Source: Sphingomonas hankookensis
GTDB lineage: Bacteria; Pseudomonadota; Alphaproteobacteria; Sphingomonadales; Sphingomonadaceae
Direction of reading: 5' to 3'
NCBI RefSeq assembly: GCF_028551275.1
Contig: NZ_CP117028.1
Span: 1 to 64,000 of the forward strand
DNA length: 64,000 nt
The position numbers were made by a program, and so were the translations under genes. Numbering within the stretch: position 1 is the first letter of the stretch; each line of letters begins with the position of its first letter. The notes below the pieces were generated by a model, which was not told the DNA's origin, searched no databases, and worked only from the letters and a program-made list of their open reading frames with translations. This document shows, in pieces, positions 34,267 through 42,490 of this stretch.

Positions 34267-35298
34267 TCACCGCTGCAACCCGCGCCCCTGAGCCTCCAGC
34301 TCAGCCAACAGGATACGCAGTCCCAGCGTCAGCTCGTCGACACTCGCGCCCGACCCGGCATGCAGGCGCAGCGTCACACCCTGCCGGTTGGCGCTCTGCA
34401 CCGTCATCGCCGGCCGTCCGGACGGCATCCGCCATATATGGGGGGCGGTTTCGCTCGTCCCCCGCTTCGGCGCGTCGAGCAACCGCCGCAACACATCGGC
34501 GGCGGGCAGGGTCGCTGCCCCCTTCGCCCGTGCCGTCGCCTGTTCGCGCGCGATCGCCTTCGCCTCCGCCACGATCGCCGCCGCCTGCGCCTTGTCGTCG
34601 AGCGCCTGCGCCAGTGCATAGCCGCCCTTCAGCTGCACCTCGGCCGGCGATCCGAACGCGGCGACCACCGCATCGGGCAGCGCCGCCACCCGCAGCATCT
34701 TCGACAGCCAGCCCTTCGACAGCTTCAGCCGATCGGCCATGCGCGACGCGTGGTTGCCGTAATGTGTCTTCAGCGCCGCCGCATAGTTGCGCGCGCGCTC
34801 GAGGTCCGACACATCGGCCCGCGCGCGGTTCTCCAGATCGGCGAGCCGGAACGCCGCTTCGTCGTCCAGCGTCGCGACCTGCGCCACGAACTGCATGTCG
34901 GGATAGCTGTGTGCGCGCAGCCACGAAATCGACCAGTGCCGCCGCGTGCCCGCGATCACCTCATAATCATGCGCCGGATCGCCCTCGACCCGCCGCACCA
35001 CCGCCGGCACCTTCTGCCCACCCTCGGCGATGATCGAATCGATCAGCTCGCGGCACCCCGCCTCGGTCAGATGCGCATAGGAGCGCGCATTGCCCGGCCA
35101 GATCCGCACCCGCGCCGGATCGAGCAGCAGCTGCGTCACCTGCCGCACCTCGCCCGACGCGACCCGCGCCAGCGCCGATTCCCGGCCCAACAGCGTCGTG
35201 CCGCGCAGCCGCTCGGACCCACGTTCGGTAGGGGCCGGGGCAGGGGAGGGGCCGTCGTCGAGCAACGCGGCCAGATAATCGGATTGCTTACGCGCCAT
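34267..35298 (-). CDS. parB: ParB-family partition protein
   Basis: This 343-residue centromere-binding protein has the ParB N-terminal nuclease/CTPase-like domain (VTQLLLDPARVRIWPGNAR ... ELIDSIIAEGGQKVPAVVRR ... EVIAGTRRHWSISWLR) and a helix-turn-helix (NHASRMADRLKLSKGWLSKMLRVAALP). Box II reads GTRR where canonical ParB has GERR. It lies 305 bases after parA on the same strand, and the four GTTTCCCCGGGGAAAC palindromes next to it are its likely binding sites. It should spread from them and work with ParA to segregate the replicon. Confidence 0.88.
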   Translation of the reverse strand: MARKQSDYLAALLDDGPSPAPAPTERGSERLRGTTLLGRESALARVASGEVRQVTQLLLDPARVRIWPGNARSYAHLTEAGCRELIDSIIAEGGQKVPAVVRRVEGDPAHDYEVIAGTRRHWSISWLRAHSYPDMQFVAQVATLDDEAAFRLADLENRARADVSDLERARNYAAALKTHYGNHASRMADRLKLSKGWLSKMLRVAALPDAVVAAFGSPAEVQLKGGYALAQALDDKAQAAAIVAEAKAIAREQATARAKGAATLPAADVLRRLLDAPKRGTSETAPHIWRMPSGRPAMTVQSANRQGVTLRLHAGSGASVDELTLGLRILLAELEAQGRGLQR

Positions 35299-35389
35299 GG
35301 GTCACCTCCGCGCGGAACATATGCAGAACTTGGCGATGTAGGAAAGGGGGTTCGCGGAGGGGGGCGAGATCGGTTGACCCTGCCACGAA

Positions 35390-35475
35390 CCGTACCCCCG
35401 CGCAGGCGGGGGTCCAGAGCCACGGGCGCTGTCCTGTCGTTACCCTGGACCCCCGCCTGCGCGGGGGTACGAAGA
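35390..35475. repeat. family B inverted pair between parA and parB
   Basis: ACCCCCGCGCAGGCGGGGGT and CCCCCGCCTGCGCGGGGGTA face each other in the parA-parB gap (35299-35603). The rest of the gap has no supported gene. The pair may weaken readthrough from parA to parB. Confidence 0.75.
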
Positions 35476-35603
35476 AGGCGGCCGCTCCGCGATCAAACCC
35501 CGCCGGGTCCGCCTGCGCGAACCCGTCGATCGGGCTGCTGGCCCGTCGGCCGAGCGGTTCGAGCTGACTGGCGCTGCGCGCGCGTCCGCCGCGCTTTGCG
35601 CTG

Positions 35604-36800
35604 TCAAACCGCATGCACCACCTCTTCCTCGCTCGCCGGCGCCACCCGCCCCCAACCCTGCCGCACCAGCTGCTCGATCTGTCCCATCGCCTCGTCCAGA
35701 TTCGCGCGGCAGCGCTTGTGCGTCTTGGGCGTGCCGATCGGCTTTTCCAGCTCGTACACCGTCATCATCCGCATCGCGGCATGGCTGATCTCGGCCGATT
35801 CGAGGATCGGGACGGGCAGCAGCGCCGGCCCGAAGCTCTGCTCCATGATCGCCCGCACCATCGCATGGCTGGGGTCGTTGCCGTCGAACTTCGAACAGAT
35901 CAGCCGGACGAAACTGTAATCGACCTCGATCCCCGCGCTGCCCAGCTGTTGCAGCACCTGGTCCATCATCGACAGGAACTGGACCGTCGAACAGAAATCG
36001 GGCGTCGTCGCCGCCAGCGGCACCAGCAGCGCGTTCGCCGCCTGCATCACCGCGAGGCTGATCGTGCCGAGCGCCGGCGGCGGGTCGAGCAGCACGATGT
36101 CATAATGCCGCGCAAGGTCGATCAACCCCTGTTTCAGCTTGCGAAACCGCGCCGCCAGCACCGACGCCCCGTCCGATCCCGCCGCCGCCAGCTCATATTC
36201 GACGTCGAACAGTTCGAGGTTCGACGGGATCAGATCGACATTGGGCCATGGCGTCGCCTTGACCGCATAGGACAGGTCGTTCTGCGTCGGATCGATCGAC
36301 AGATAGGGGTAGAGCGTCTCCTCGCGCGTGATGTTGAAATGCGGGTTGAAGCCGAACAGCGTCGTCGTCGTCGCCTGGCTGTCGCAATCGACCACCAGCA
36401 CCCGGTATCCCTGTACCGCGAAATAATGGGCGAGGTGGGTGGTGACGGTCGACTTGCCGACCCCGCCCTTGAAGTTCTGCACCGCGATCACCGCCGGCAC
36501 GTCGAGCGGCGCACGGGCGGGGGAGGCACCCAGCACCTGCCGCATGTGCAGCAATTCCTCGACGCTGTATCCCAGGCGCCGGCCATTGTCGGCGGCCGGG
36601 GCAGGGGGCAGGCGCCCGTCCTCCTCCGCCATGCGGATGCGGTTGGTCGAACAGCCGAGCAATTGTGCCGCCTCGGCAATGCCGAAGCGGACATTGAGGC
36701 CCTTGCGGCTTTCGGGCAGGAACGCCTTGCGCCGCAGCCGCTCGATCATCCGCTCGCCGGCGTCCGCCAGATCGCCGATCTGTGCCGTAATTGCATTCAT
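35604..36800 (-). CDS. parA: ParA-family partition ATPase with N-terminal MerR-like helix-turn-helix
   Basis: This 398-residue protein has an N-terminal DNA-binding region (FGIAEAAQLLGCSTNRIRMAEEDGRLPP, about 40-70) and a deviant Walker ATPase (KGGVGKSTVTTHLAHY, DCDSQATTT, VLLDPPPALG). This type Ia layout belongs to plasmid ParA proteins that also repress their own promoter. ATG 36800 is used; a GTG at 36812 is possible. It heads parA-parB-repA, all on the minus strand. Confidence 0.92.
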   Translation of the reverse strand: MNAITAQIGDLADAGERMIERLRRKAFLPESRKGLNVRFGIAEAAQLLGCSTNRIRMAEEDGRLPPAPAADNGRRLGYSVEELLHMRQVLGASPARAPLDVPAVIAVQNFKGGVGKSTVTTHLAHYFAVQGYRVLVVDCDSQATTTTLFGFNPHFNITREETLYPYLSIDPTQNDLSYAVKATPWPNVDLIPSNLELFDVEYELAAAGSDGASVLAARFRKLKQGLIDLARHYDIVLLDPPPALGTISLAVMQAANALLVPLAATTPDFCSTVQFLSMMDQVLQQLGSAGIEVDYSFVRLICSKFDGNDPSHAMVRAIMEQSFGPALLPVPILESAEISHAAMRMMTVYELEKPIGTPKTHKRCRANLDEAMGQIEQLVRQGWGRVAPASEEEVVHAV

Positions 36801-36911
36801 GCTGCGCAGCACCCGCCCGTTTGAACCCTGATCACATCATTATGTCATGAAAACCTTCAATCCGGCAAGCATAACCGCGGTTTGATTCAGTGCGGCCGTC
36901 GCATTGCCGCC

Positions 36912-36934
36912 AAGGTATTGACGGTATATACCTT
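36912..36934. promoter_or_regulatory. operator/promoter of the toxin-antitoxin pair
   Basis: Inverted arms AAGGTAT (36912) and ATACCTT (36928) surround a possible -35 TTGACG (36918), with GGTATATACC (36923-36932) inside. The site is 26 bases before the antitoxin ATG, where antitoxin autorepression is usual. The binding protein is inferred. Confidence 0.5.
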
Positions 36935-36959
36935 GTCAGTACGCCAACGGAGGACGCCC

Positions 36960-37235
36960 ATGTCAAAAGCCGCCGTCTTCACCATGAAGCTCGAACCCGA
37001 TCTGCGCGATGCCTTCATGGCTGCGGCGGAGGCGAGCCATCGCCCGGCGTCGCAGGTCGTCCGCGAACTGATGCGCGACTATATCCAGCGCGAACAGGCT
37101 CGACAGGATCATGCCGATCTGCTGGCGCGCAAGGTCGCCGCCGCCCGCCGGTCCGTCGCGGCGGGGCAGGGCCGTGACCAGGATACCGTCGAAGCCGACT
37201 TCGCCGCCCGCCGCGCCGCGCTCGCGCCGGAGTGA
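36960..37235 (+). CDS. ParD/RHH-type antitoxin
   Basis: This 91-residue protein has an N-terminal ribbon-helix-helix-like segment (FTMKLEPDLRDAFMAAAEASHRPASQVVRELMRDYIQ) and a charged C-terminal tail for toxin binding. GGAGG precedes ATG 36960. Its stop overlaps the toxin GTG (GTGA). It should neutralise the toxin and repress the operon. The pair is divergent from parA and may help keep the replicon. Confidence 0.85.
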   Translation: MSKAAVFTMKLEPDLRDAFMAAAEASHRPASQVVRELMRDYIQREQARQDHADLLARKVAAARRSVAAGQGRDQDTVEADFAARRAALAPE

Positions 37236-37519
37236 AGGTCCGCTGGACGCCGGAGGCCGAGGCGGACCGACTGGCAATCTGGGACTATCTGTCCGTGCGC
37301 GATCCCGCCGCCGCCGTCCGCCTCGACCGGTCGTTCGGCGAAGCGGCCGCCGGCCTCGCCGACTTTCCCTTGTCCGGCCACGAAGGCGAGGTGCCGGGGA
37401 CGCGCGAGCTCACCCCACACCGCAGTTACCGCTTGGTCTATGAAGTCGCCGACGACACCGTCTGGATCCTAGTCCTGATCCACGCCGCCCGCCTCTGGCC
37501 GCCGTTCCGCGCCGAATAG
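37232..37519 (+). CDS. ParE/RelE-type toxin
   Basis: This 95-residue protein has the ParE/RelE fold signature: VRWTPEAEADRLAIWDYLSVRD at the start, then PLSGHEGEVPGTRELTPHRSYRLVYEVADDTVWILVLIHAARLWP. The ParE subgroup usually targets gyrase, but ParE and RelE cannot be separated safely by eye. It uses a GTG start overlapping the antitoxin stop. Confidence 0.85.
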   Translation: MKVRWTPEAEADRLAIWDYLSVRDPAAAVRLDRSFGEAAAGLADFPLSGHEGEVPGTRELTPHRSYRLVYEVADDTVWILVLIHAARLWPPFRAE

Positions 37520-37572
37520 CCGCAGCGGGTCTGCCCGTCCGGCCAAGTCATGGTGCGTTCCGGTCGCGATCC

Positions 37573-37610
37573 TGCAAAGATACGCGCGCCATAGTGCAAA
37601 GATACCAGGA
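37573..37610 (+). promoter_or_regulatory. tandem TGCAAAGATAC repeat upstream of csbD
   Basis: TGCAAAGATAC occurs at 37573 and 37595, 22 bases apart (two helical turns). The second copy extends to GCAAAGATACCAGGA (37596-37610), which recurs exactly on the reverse strand at 57658-57672 before the other CsbD operon. It lies about 160 bases before the csbD ATG. A common activator site is inferred. Confidence 0.5.
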
Positions 37611-37772
37611 TATATTCCGCTGGGTTCGGGGTTGTGCGTGCTCGTCGTTGCGCTTGGCGTCATCATGGCCCGCCCGCCGTTCATCGATGCGGACTTGCCC
37701 GTTCGCTGGCACGGGTTCGGCCTGACGATCCCGACGCGCGACGTTTCCCTCGCAATCGGACGGAGACCAACC

Positions 37773-38057
37773 ATGAACATCGACACGCTGAACGGCGCGG
37801 CCACCGATCTGGGCGGCAAGCTGAAGGAAGGCATCGGCGCGGCGACCGGCAACGACAAGCTGCGCGGGCAGGGCAAGGCCGACCAGCTGGGCGGCACCGT
37901 GCAGAAGACCTATGGCGACGCGAAGGATGCGTTCGAAACCACCGTCCGCCCGCTGATCGATCAGGCGCGCCAGTTCGCGCGCGAACGCCCGTTCCTCGCC
38001 GCGACGCTGGCCGGCGTCGCCGCGATCGCGGTCGTCAACACCCTTCGCGGCGAATAA
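37773..38057 (+). CDS. CsbD-family stress protein
   Basis: This 94-residue protein has an N-terminal CsbD-like core (LGGKLKEGIGAATGNDKLRGQGKADQLGGTVQKTYGDAKDAF) and a hydrophobic C-terminal segment (FLAATLAGVAAIAVVNTL) that may anchor it. CsbD proteins are small, charged and induced by general stress; their biochemical role is unknown. CGGAGA precedes ATG 37773. It shares an upstream motif with the CsbD operon at 57 kb. Confidence 0.85.
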   Translation: MNIDTLNGAATDLGGKLKEGIGAATGNDKLRGQGKADQLGGTVQKTYGDAKDAFETTVRPLIDQARQFARERPFLAATLAGVAAIAVVNTLRGE

Positions 38058-38065
38058 CCGCCACC

Positions 38066-38097
38066 GCCGGCGGGTCGTGGCATCGCGGCCCGCCGGC
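38066..38097 (+). terminator. GC-rich hairpin after csbD
   Basis: Perfect 9-base arms GCCGGCGGG and CCCGCCGGC with a 14-base loop begin 9 bases after the csbD stop. There is no T-run, so it may stabilise the transcript end rather than stop transcription alone. Confidence 0.4.
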
Positions 38098-38125
38098 AAT
38101 GCCGTTCCCGACATGACGGGAGCGT

Positions 38126-38267
38126 GTGCTGCCTGACAGCGATCGTCCTCGTCCCATCGCCAATGCCCGTCGTCTGGCGGCGGAGGCCTTTGGCAGCTTC
38201 TGGCTGGTGGCCGGCGGCTGTGCGGCCGCCGTGTTGGCGGCGGGTGCCGGCGTCCCCGGGTCGATCA
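38126..38267 (+). pseudogene. aqpZ: aquaporin Z remnant (N-terminal fragment)
   Basis: The frame reads RRLAAEAFGSFWLVAGGCAA and then AVLAAGAG, which matches the first transmembrane helix of AqpZ (E. coli begins RKLAAECFGTFWLVFGGCGS). After about 45 codons the similarity ends at a family-A repeat half, and the NPA motifs and other helices are absent. The rest of the gene has been lost, perhaps by deletion at the repeat. The product, if made, could not be a channel. Confidence 0.65.
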
Positions 38268-38285
38268 GTCCTCGGCAGAACAAGC

Positions 38286-38315
38286 ATCACCCCGGACCAA
38301 GCCCGGGGCGACGCT
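38286..38315. repeat. REP-like half, family A, at the aqpZ break
   Basis: CATCACCCCGGACCAAGCCCGGGG lies exactly where the aquaporin fragment stops and just beyond the stop of the molybdo-enzyme gene. It may mark a deletion point. Confidence 0.65.
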
Positions 38316-38317
38316 AC

Positions 38318-40507
38318 TCAAACCACCGCCGGCAGCTTGTCCAGATACTTGTCCAGCGTGATCGGATACTCCCGCACCCTGATGCCGGTCGCGTTGTACA
38401 CCGCATTGGCCACCGCCGCGCCGACCCCGCACAGGCCCAGTTCGCCGACGCCCTTGGCCTTCATCGGATTGGCCTTTTCGTCCGCCTCGGCGAGGAACAC
38501 GACCTCCTGATGCGGGATGTCGGCATGGACCGGCACCTCATAACTGGCGAGGTCGTGGTTGACGAACAGGCCGAAGCGCTTGTCGACCGCCAGCTCCTCC
38601 ATCAGCGCCGACCCGACGCCCATCGTCATCGCGCCGATCACCTGGCTGCGCGCCGAGACGGGGTTGATGATCCGCCCCGCGGCGCACACCGCCAGCATCC
38701 GCTGGATGCGGGTCACCCCGGTATAGGCATCGACCGCGACCTCGACGAAATGCGCGCCGAAGGTGGCAAAGGCATATTGCTTGTCGAGCGCGCCGAACTC
38801 GATCCTGTCCTCGGCGCTGAGATCGCCGGCATCGCGCAAGGGCACCGCCCGTCCGCCGCCGCGCACCTGCCCGCCCTCGAACACCGCATCGGCGCCGAGG
38901 CCCAGCTTGGCCGCAACCTGTTCGCGCAGTTTGACGCAGGCGGCATAGACGCCCGCGGTGCTGTTCGGCGCGCCCCATTGCCCGCCCGACCCGGCCGACA
39001 CCGGATAGGCGGAGTTGCCCAACCGCACCTCGACCGCCTCTACGGACACACCCATCATCTCGGCGGCGGTCTGGGCGATGATCGTGTAGCTGCCGGTGCC
39101 GATATCGGTCATGTCGGTTTCGACCACGACCCGCCCGCCGACCAGGCGCACCCGCGCCGCCGACTTCATGTTGACATGGTTGCGGAACGCCGCCGCCATG
39201 CCGATCCCGCGCAGCCATTTGCCCTCGCGCACCTGCCCCGGCCTGGCATTGCGCTTCGCCCACCCGAAGCGTTCCGCGCCTTCGGTCAGGCAGCGGACCA
39301 GCTGCCGCTGCGAAAACGGCTTGTTCGGGTTGGACGGATCGACCTGCGTGTCGTTCTTGATGCGGAACGCGACCGGGTCCATGCCCAGCTTTTCCGCCAT
39401 CTCGTCCATCGCGACTTCCAGCGCCATCATGCCCGGCGCCTCGCCCGGCGCGCGCATCGCATTGCCTTCGGGCAGGTCGAGCACCGCAAGCCGCATCGCC
39501 GCCAGGCGGTTTGCCCCGGCATAGAGCAATTTCGTCTGGTTGACCGCCGCTTCGGGACCGCCGTCCGGCTGATCGCCCGATCCGCTTTCATGCGCGATCG
39601 CGGTGATCGTCCCGTCTTGCTGGCACCCGATCCGTATGCGCTGCTTCGTGGCGGGACGGTGGGTGGCGTTGTTGGCCATCATCGGCCGCGCCATCGCGAT
39701 CTTGACAGGCCGCTTCGCCGCCTTCGCCCCCAGCGCCGCCAGCACCGCGTCCGCCCGCAGGAACAGCTTCCCGCCGAACCCGCCGCCGACATAGGGCGAT
39801 TGCAGATTGATCTTGTCCTTGGGAATGCCCAGCGTCTTGGCCAGATCGCCGCGCCCCCAATCGACCATCTGGTTCGACGTCCAGATCGTCAGGGCGTCAC
39901 CGTCCCAGCGCGCGGTGGAGGCGAACGGCTCCATCATCGCATGACTATGGTCGGGCGTGGTATATTCGGCGTCGAGCTTGACTGGGGCTGCGGCATAAGC
40001 CCCTTCGAAATCGCCGACCCGCGCCTCGGGCTTGCCGTCGTCACCCGGCGCCGGCTTGGCGCTAGCCAGCCCCTCTTCCAGGTCGAACCAGCCCTTGATG
40101 CGCGCAACATCGACCCGCACCAGCTGCGCAGCGGCGGTCGCCTGTTCGAAGCTTTCGGCGACGACCACCGCCACCGCCTGATGATAATGGTCGATCGCCG
40201 GCCCGGCGAGCAGCTTGACGGTGTTCATCCGCCCCTTGCCCAGCGGCCCCGCGCTGTCGGCGGTGACGATCGCCAGCACGCCCGGCGCAGCGCGCGCGGC
40301 GCTGAGGTCGATCGAGCGGATCGTCCCCTTGCCCACGCCCGCCCCGACGATCACGCCATAGGCCGCATTCGGCACGTCGCGGGCATGTTCGAACGCATAG
40401 GGCGCGGTGCCGGCGACCTTTTTCGGCCCGTCGATCCGCGCACGCGGACGGCCGACCACCATTTGCCGGTCGATCGGATTGGTGCCGGCGGGGGTTTCGA
40501 ACTTCAT
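38318..40507 (-). CDS. paoC: xanthine dehydrogenase family molybdopterin-binding subunit, PaoC-like
   Basis: This 729-residue large subunit carries the molybdenum cofactor and active site. Family blocks include YVGGGFGGKLFLRADA, NAMRAPGEAPGMMALEVAMDE, TDIGTGSYTIIAQTAAEMMG and the C-terminal KGVGELGLCGVGAAVANAV with the catalytic glutamate (GVGELG). The length fits the PaoC/YagR aldehyde oxidoreductases. It lies 4 bases after the FAD subunit gene. PaoC-type enzymes use molybdopterin cytosine dinucleotide and oxidise aromatic aldehydes in the periplasm. No PaoD-type chaperone gene follows. Confidence 0.88.
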   Translation of the reverse strand: MKFETPAGTNPIDRQMVVGRPRARIDGPKKVAGTAPYAFEHARDVPNAAYGVIVGAGVGKGTIRSIDLSAARAAPGVLAIVTADSAGPLGKGRMNTVKLLAGPAIDHYHQAVAVVVAESFEQATAAAQLVRVDVARIKGWFDLEEGLASAKPAPGDDGKPEARVGDFEGAYAAAPVKLDAEYTTPDHSHAMMEPFASTARWDGDALTIWTSNQMVDWGRGDLAKTLGIPKDKINLQSPYVGGGFGGKLFLRADAVLAALGAKAAKRPVKIAMARPMMANNATHRPATKQRIRIGCQQDGTITAIAHESGSGDQPDGGPEAAVNQTKLLYAGANRLAAMRLAVLDLPEGNAMRAPGEAPGMMALEVAMDEMAEKLGMDPVAFRIKNDTQVDPSNPNKPFSQRQLVRCLTEGAERFGWAKRNARPGQVREGKWLRGIGMAAAFRNHVNMKSAARVRLVGGRVVVETDMTDIGTGSYTIIAQTAAEMMGVSVEAVEVRLGNSAYPVSAGSGGQWGAPNSTAGVYAACVKLREQVAAKLGLGADAVFEGGQVRGGGRAVPLRDAGDLSAEDRIEFGALDKQYAFATFGAHFVEVAVDAYTGVTRIQRMLAVCAAGRIINPVSARSQVIGAMTMGVGSALMEELAVDKRFGLFVNHDLASYEVPVHADIPHQEVVFLAEADEKANPMKAKGVGELGLCGVGAAVANAVYNATGIRVREYPITLDKYLDKLPAVV

Positions 40508-40511
40508 GGAA

Positions 40512-41462
40512 TTACCCCTTCGCCTGCGCGATGACGGAGGCCAGCGCGCGGGTCGCGAGCGGCAGTTTGAACGCATTGTCCTTGGTCGGCGTCGCGCCCT
40601 GAAACGCCCGGGCCGTCACGGCGGCAGCACCCTGCGGCAGCAACGCCTCGGCCGCCTCGACCCGCCACGGACGCGGCGCCACGCCGCCGAACGCCACACG
40701 CCCCGTGCCGTCGCGCTGGATCACCGCCGCGACCGACACCAAGGCATAGGCATAGGACGCCCGGTCGCGCACCTTCTCGTAAAAATGTTTGCCGCCGATC
40801 GGACGGGGCAGGGTGACCGCGGTAATCAGCTCGCCGGGTTTCAGCACCGTGTCGAGATCGGGCCGGTCACCCCATAGCCGGTGAAACTCGGCGATCGGAA
40901 TCCGCCGCGTCTGCCCGCTGCCGTCGACCGTCTCGATAACCGCGTCCAGCACCCGCATCGCCACCGCCATGTCGCCTGGAAAGGTCGCGATACAGTCGTT
41001 CGACACACCGATCACGCCCAATTGCCGCGAATAGCCGCCGATCGCCGCACAGCCAGAGCCGACCTTGCGCTTGTTGCACGCCATGTTGGTGTCGTAGAAA
41101 TAGGGACAGCGCGTGCGTTGCAGCAGATTGCCCGCCGTCGTCGCCTTGTTGCGCAACTGGCCGCTCGCGCCCGCCACGATCGCCCGCGTCAGCACGCCAT
41201 AATCGCGCCGCACCCGGTCATGGGCGGCAAGGTCGGTATTGCTGACCAGCGCCCCGATCCGCAGCCCGCCATCCGACGTCCGCTCGATCCGGTCGAGCTT
41301 CAGATCCTGCACATCGACCAGATGAGTCGGCGTCTCCGCCTCCAGCTTCATCAGGTCGAGCAGGTTGGTCCCGCCGGCGATGAATTTCGCGCCGGGCCGG
41401 GTCGCGACGATCCGCGCCGCCTCGGCCGGGTCCTTCGCGCGCTCATAGGTAAATGCCTTCAT
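40512..41462 (-). CDS. paoB: FAD-binding subunit of the molybdo-flavoenzyme, PaoB-like
   Basis: This 316-residue subunit starts [19 protein letters not shown] and has the FAD sites [15 protein letters not shown] and [21 protein letters not shown]. The cysteine-rich stretch (RTRCPYFYD ... [13 protein letters not shown]) suggests the extra 4Fe-4S cluster found in PaoB. ATG 41462 overlaps the iron-sulfur subunit stop (ATGA). It passes electrons from the 2Fe-2S clusters to FAD. Confidence 0.87.
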   Translation of the reverse strand: MKAFTYERAKDPAEAARIVATRPGAKFIAGGTNLLDLMKLEAETPTHLVDVQDLKLDRIERTSDGGLRIGALVSNTDLAAHDRVRRDYGVLTRAIVAGASGQLRNKATTAGNLLQRTRCPYFYDTNMACNKRKVGSGCAAIGGYSRQLGVIGVSNDCIATFPGDMAVAMRVLDAVIETVDGSGQTRRIPIAEFHRLWGDRPDLDTVLKPGELITAVTLPRPIGGKHFYEKVRDRASYAYALVSVAAVIQRDGTGRVAFGGVAPRPWRVEAAEALLPQGAAAVTARAFQGATPTKDNAFKLPLATRALASVIAQAKG

Positions 41463-42085
41463 GCGCCCGCGACCTCCGCCATGGCATCGGCAATGTTGGA
41501 ATAGGCGCCGCAGCGACAGATATTGCCGCTCATCCGCTCGCGCAGCTCCATATTGGTCGCGCGCGGTTTGGCGGTCAGGTCGGCCTGCACATGGCTGGGG
41601 ATGCCGCGCCGGATCTCGTCGAGCACCGCCACCGCCGAACAGATCTGCCCCGGCGTGCAATATCCGCATTGATAGCCGTCATGCTTGACGAACGCCGCCT
41701 GCATCGGGTGCAGCCGCTCGGGCGTGCCCAGCCCCTCGATGGTGGTGATCGCATCGCCGTCATGCATCACCGCCAGCGTCAGGCAGCTATTGATCCGCTT
41801 GCCCTCGACCATCACCGTGCACGCACCGCACTGGCCATGGTCGCAGCCCTTCTTGGTGCCGGTCAGGTGCAGATGCTCGCGCAGCGCATCCAGCAGCGTC
41901 GTCCGCGTATCCAGCGTCAGCTCGCGCACCGTCCCGTTGACGTTCAGCCGCACCGGCATCGCCGGCGGGGCAGGGGCGGGGGCCGCCTGCGTCGCCGACA
42001 ATGGCGCCGCCACCAGCGCGGCCCCGGCCGCCCCGGCGGTCAGCACGCCACGGCGCGAGAGTTCGAAATCGGACGGTTCGCCCAT
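41459..42085 (-). CDS. paoA: 2Fe-2S subunit of the molybdo-flavoenzyme with Tat signal, PaoA-like
   Basis: This 208-residue subunit begins with a twin-arginine signal ([20 protein letters not shown]), so the complex should be exported folded. The N-terminal plant-type 2Fe-2S cluster is bound in [16 protein letters not shown] plus NSCLTLA; the second cluster is in [12 protein letters not shown] and [12 protein letters not shown]. The gene is first of the three-gene operon. I chose ATG 42085 because the Tat motif begins there. Confidence 0.9.
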   Translation of the reverse strand: MGEPSDFELSRRGVLTAGAAGAALVAAPLSATQAAPAPAPPAMPVRLNVNGTVRELTLDTRTTLLDALREHLHLTGTKKGCDHGQCGACTVMVEGKRINSCLTLAVMHDGDAITTIEGLGTPERLHPMQAAFVKHDGYQCGYCTPGQICSAVAVLDEIRRGIPSHVQADLTAKPRATNMELRERMSGNICRCGAYSNIADAMAEVAGA

Positions 42086-42234
42086 GATGCTGCTTTCTGT
42101 TGCCCCGGATGCTGCGCAGACCAGGGCGCAGCGAAACTTGTAACGCCCGCGAACCGGTTTCGGGTGCAGGGGGCAGGGCGTTGGTACGCTAACCGACACC
42201 CGCGCCCGTTTCCTCCACCGTCAGCCCACCCCCA

Positions 42235-42490
42235 CCGTCACCCCGGGCTCGACCCGGGGTCCCGCTTCTTCTGCCGGCCGGCCGCTCCGTGCCCCAACAA
42301 ACCCGTACCCCGCGCGCAGGCGGGGGTCCAGAGCCACAAGCGCCCCCGCCCGTAACCCTGGACCCCCGCCTGCGCGGGGGTACGGTCTCGCGAACGATCC
42401 CGACATGGCCAGCACCTGCGGCCCCCGCCCGCGCGGGGGTACGGCAGGATCGAGGATCACCCCCGTACCCCGGCCTGCACCGGAGTACGT
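42235..42490. repeat. mixed family A half and family B pairs
   Basis: The 404-base gap between the paoA start and the FAD oxidoreductase stop holds a family-A half (42235-42275), a complete family-B pair (42303-42384) and a degenerate B pair (about 42415-42488). The remaining bases before 42235 are the paoA 5' region, with no other gene that I can support. Confidence 0.75.

Noticed and set aside
33506..34270. 254-codon minus-strand frame in the repA-parB gap
   Set aside because: Its translation simply reads the palindromes and long inverted repeats (for example repeated SPGKLF/FPGET at each dyad). The region is better explained as partition-site DNA.
38126..40534. 802-codon plus-strand frame opposite the PaoC-like gene
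   Set aside because: Only the first 45 codons (aquaporin remnant) mean anything; the rest is an antisense shadow of the molybdo-enzyme.
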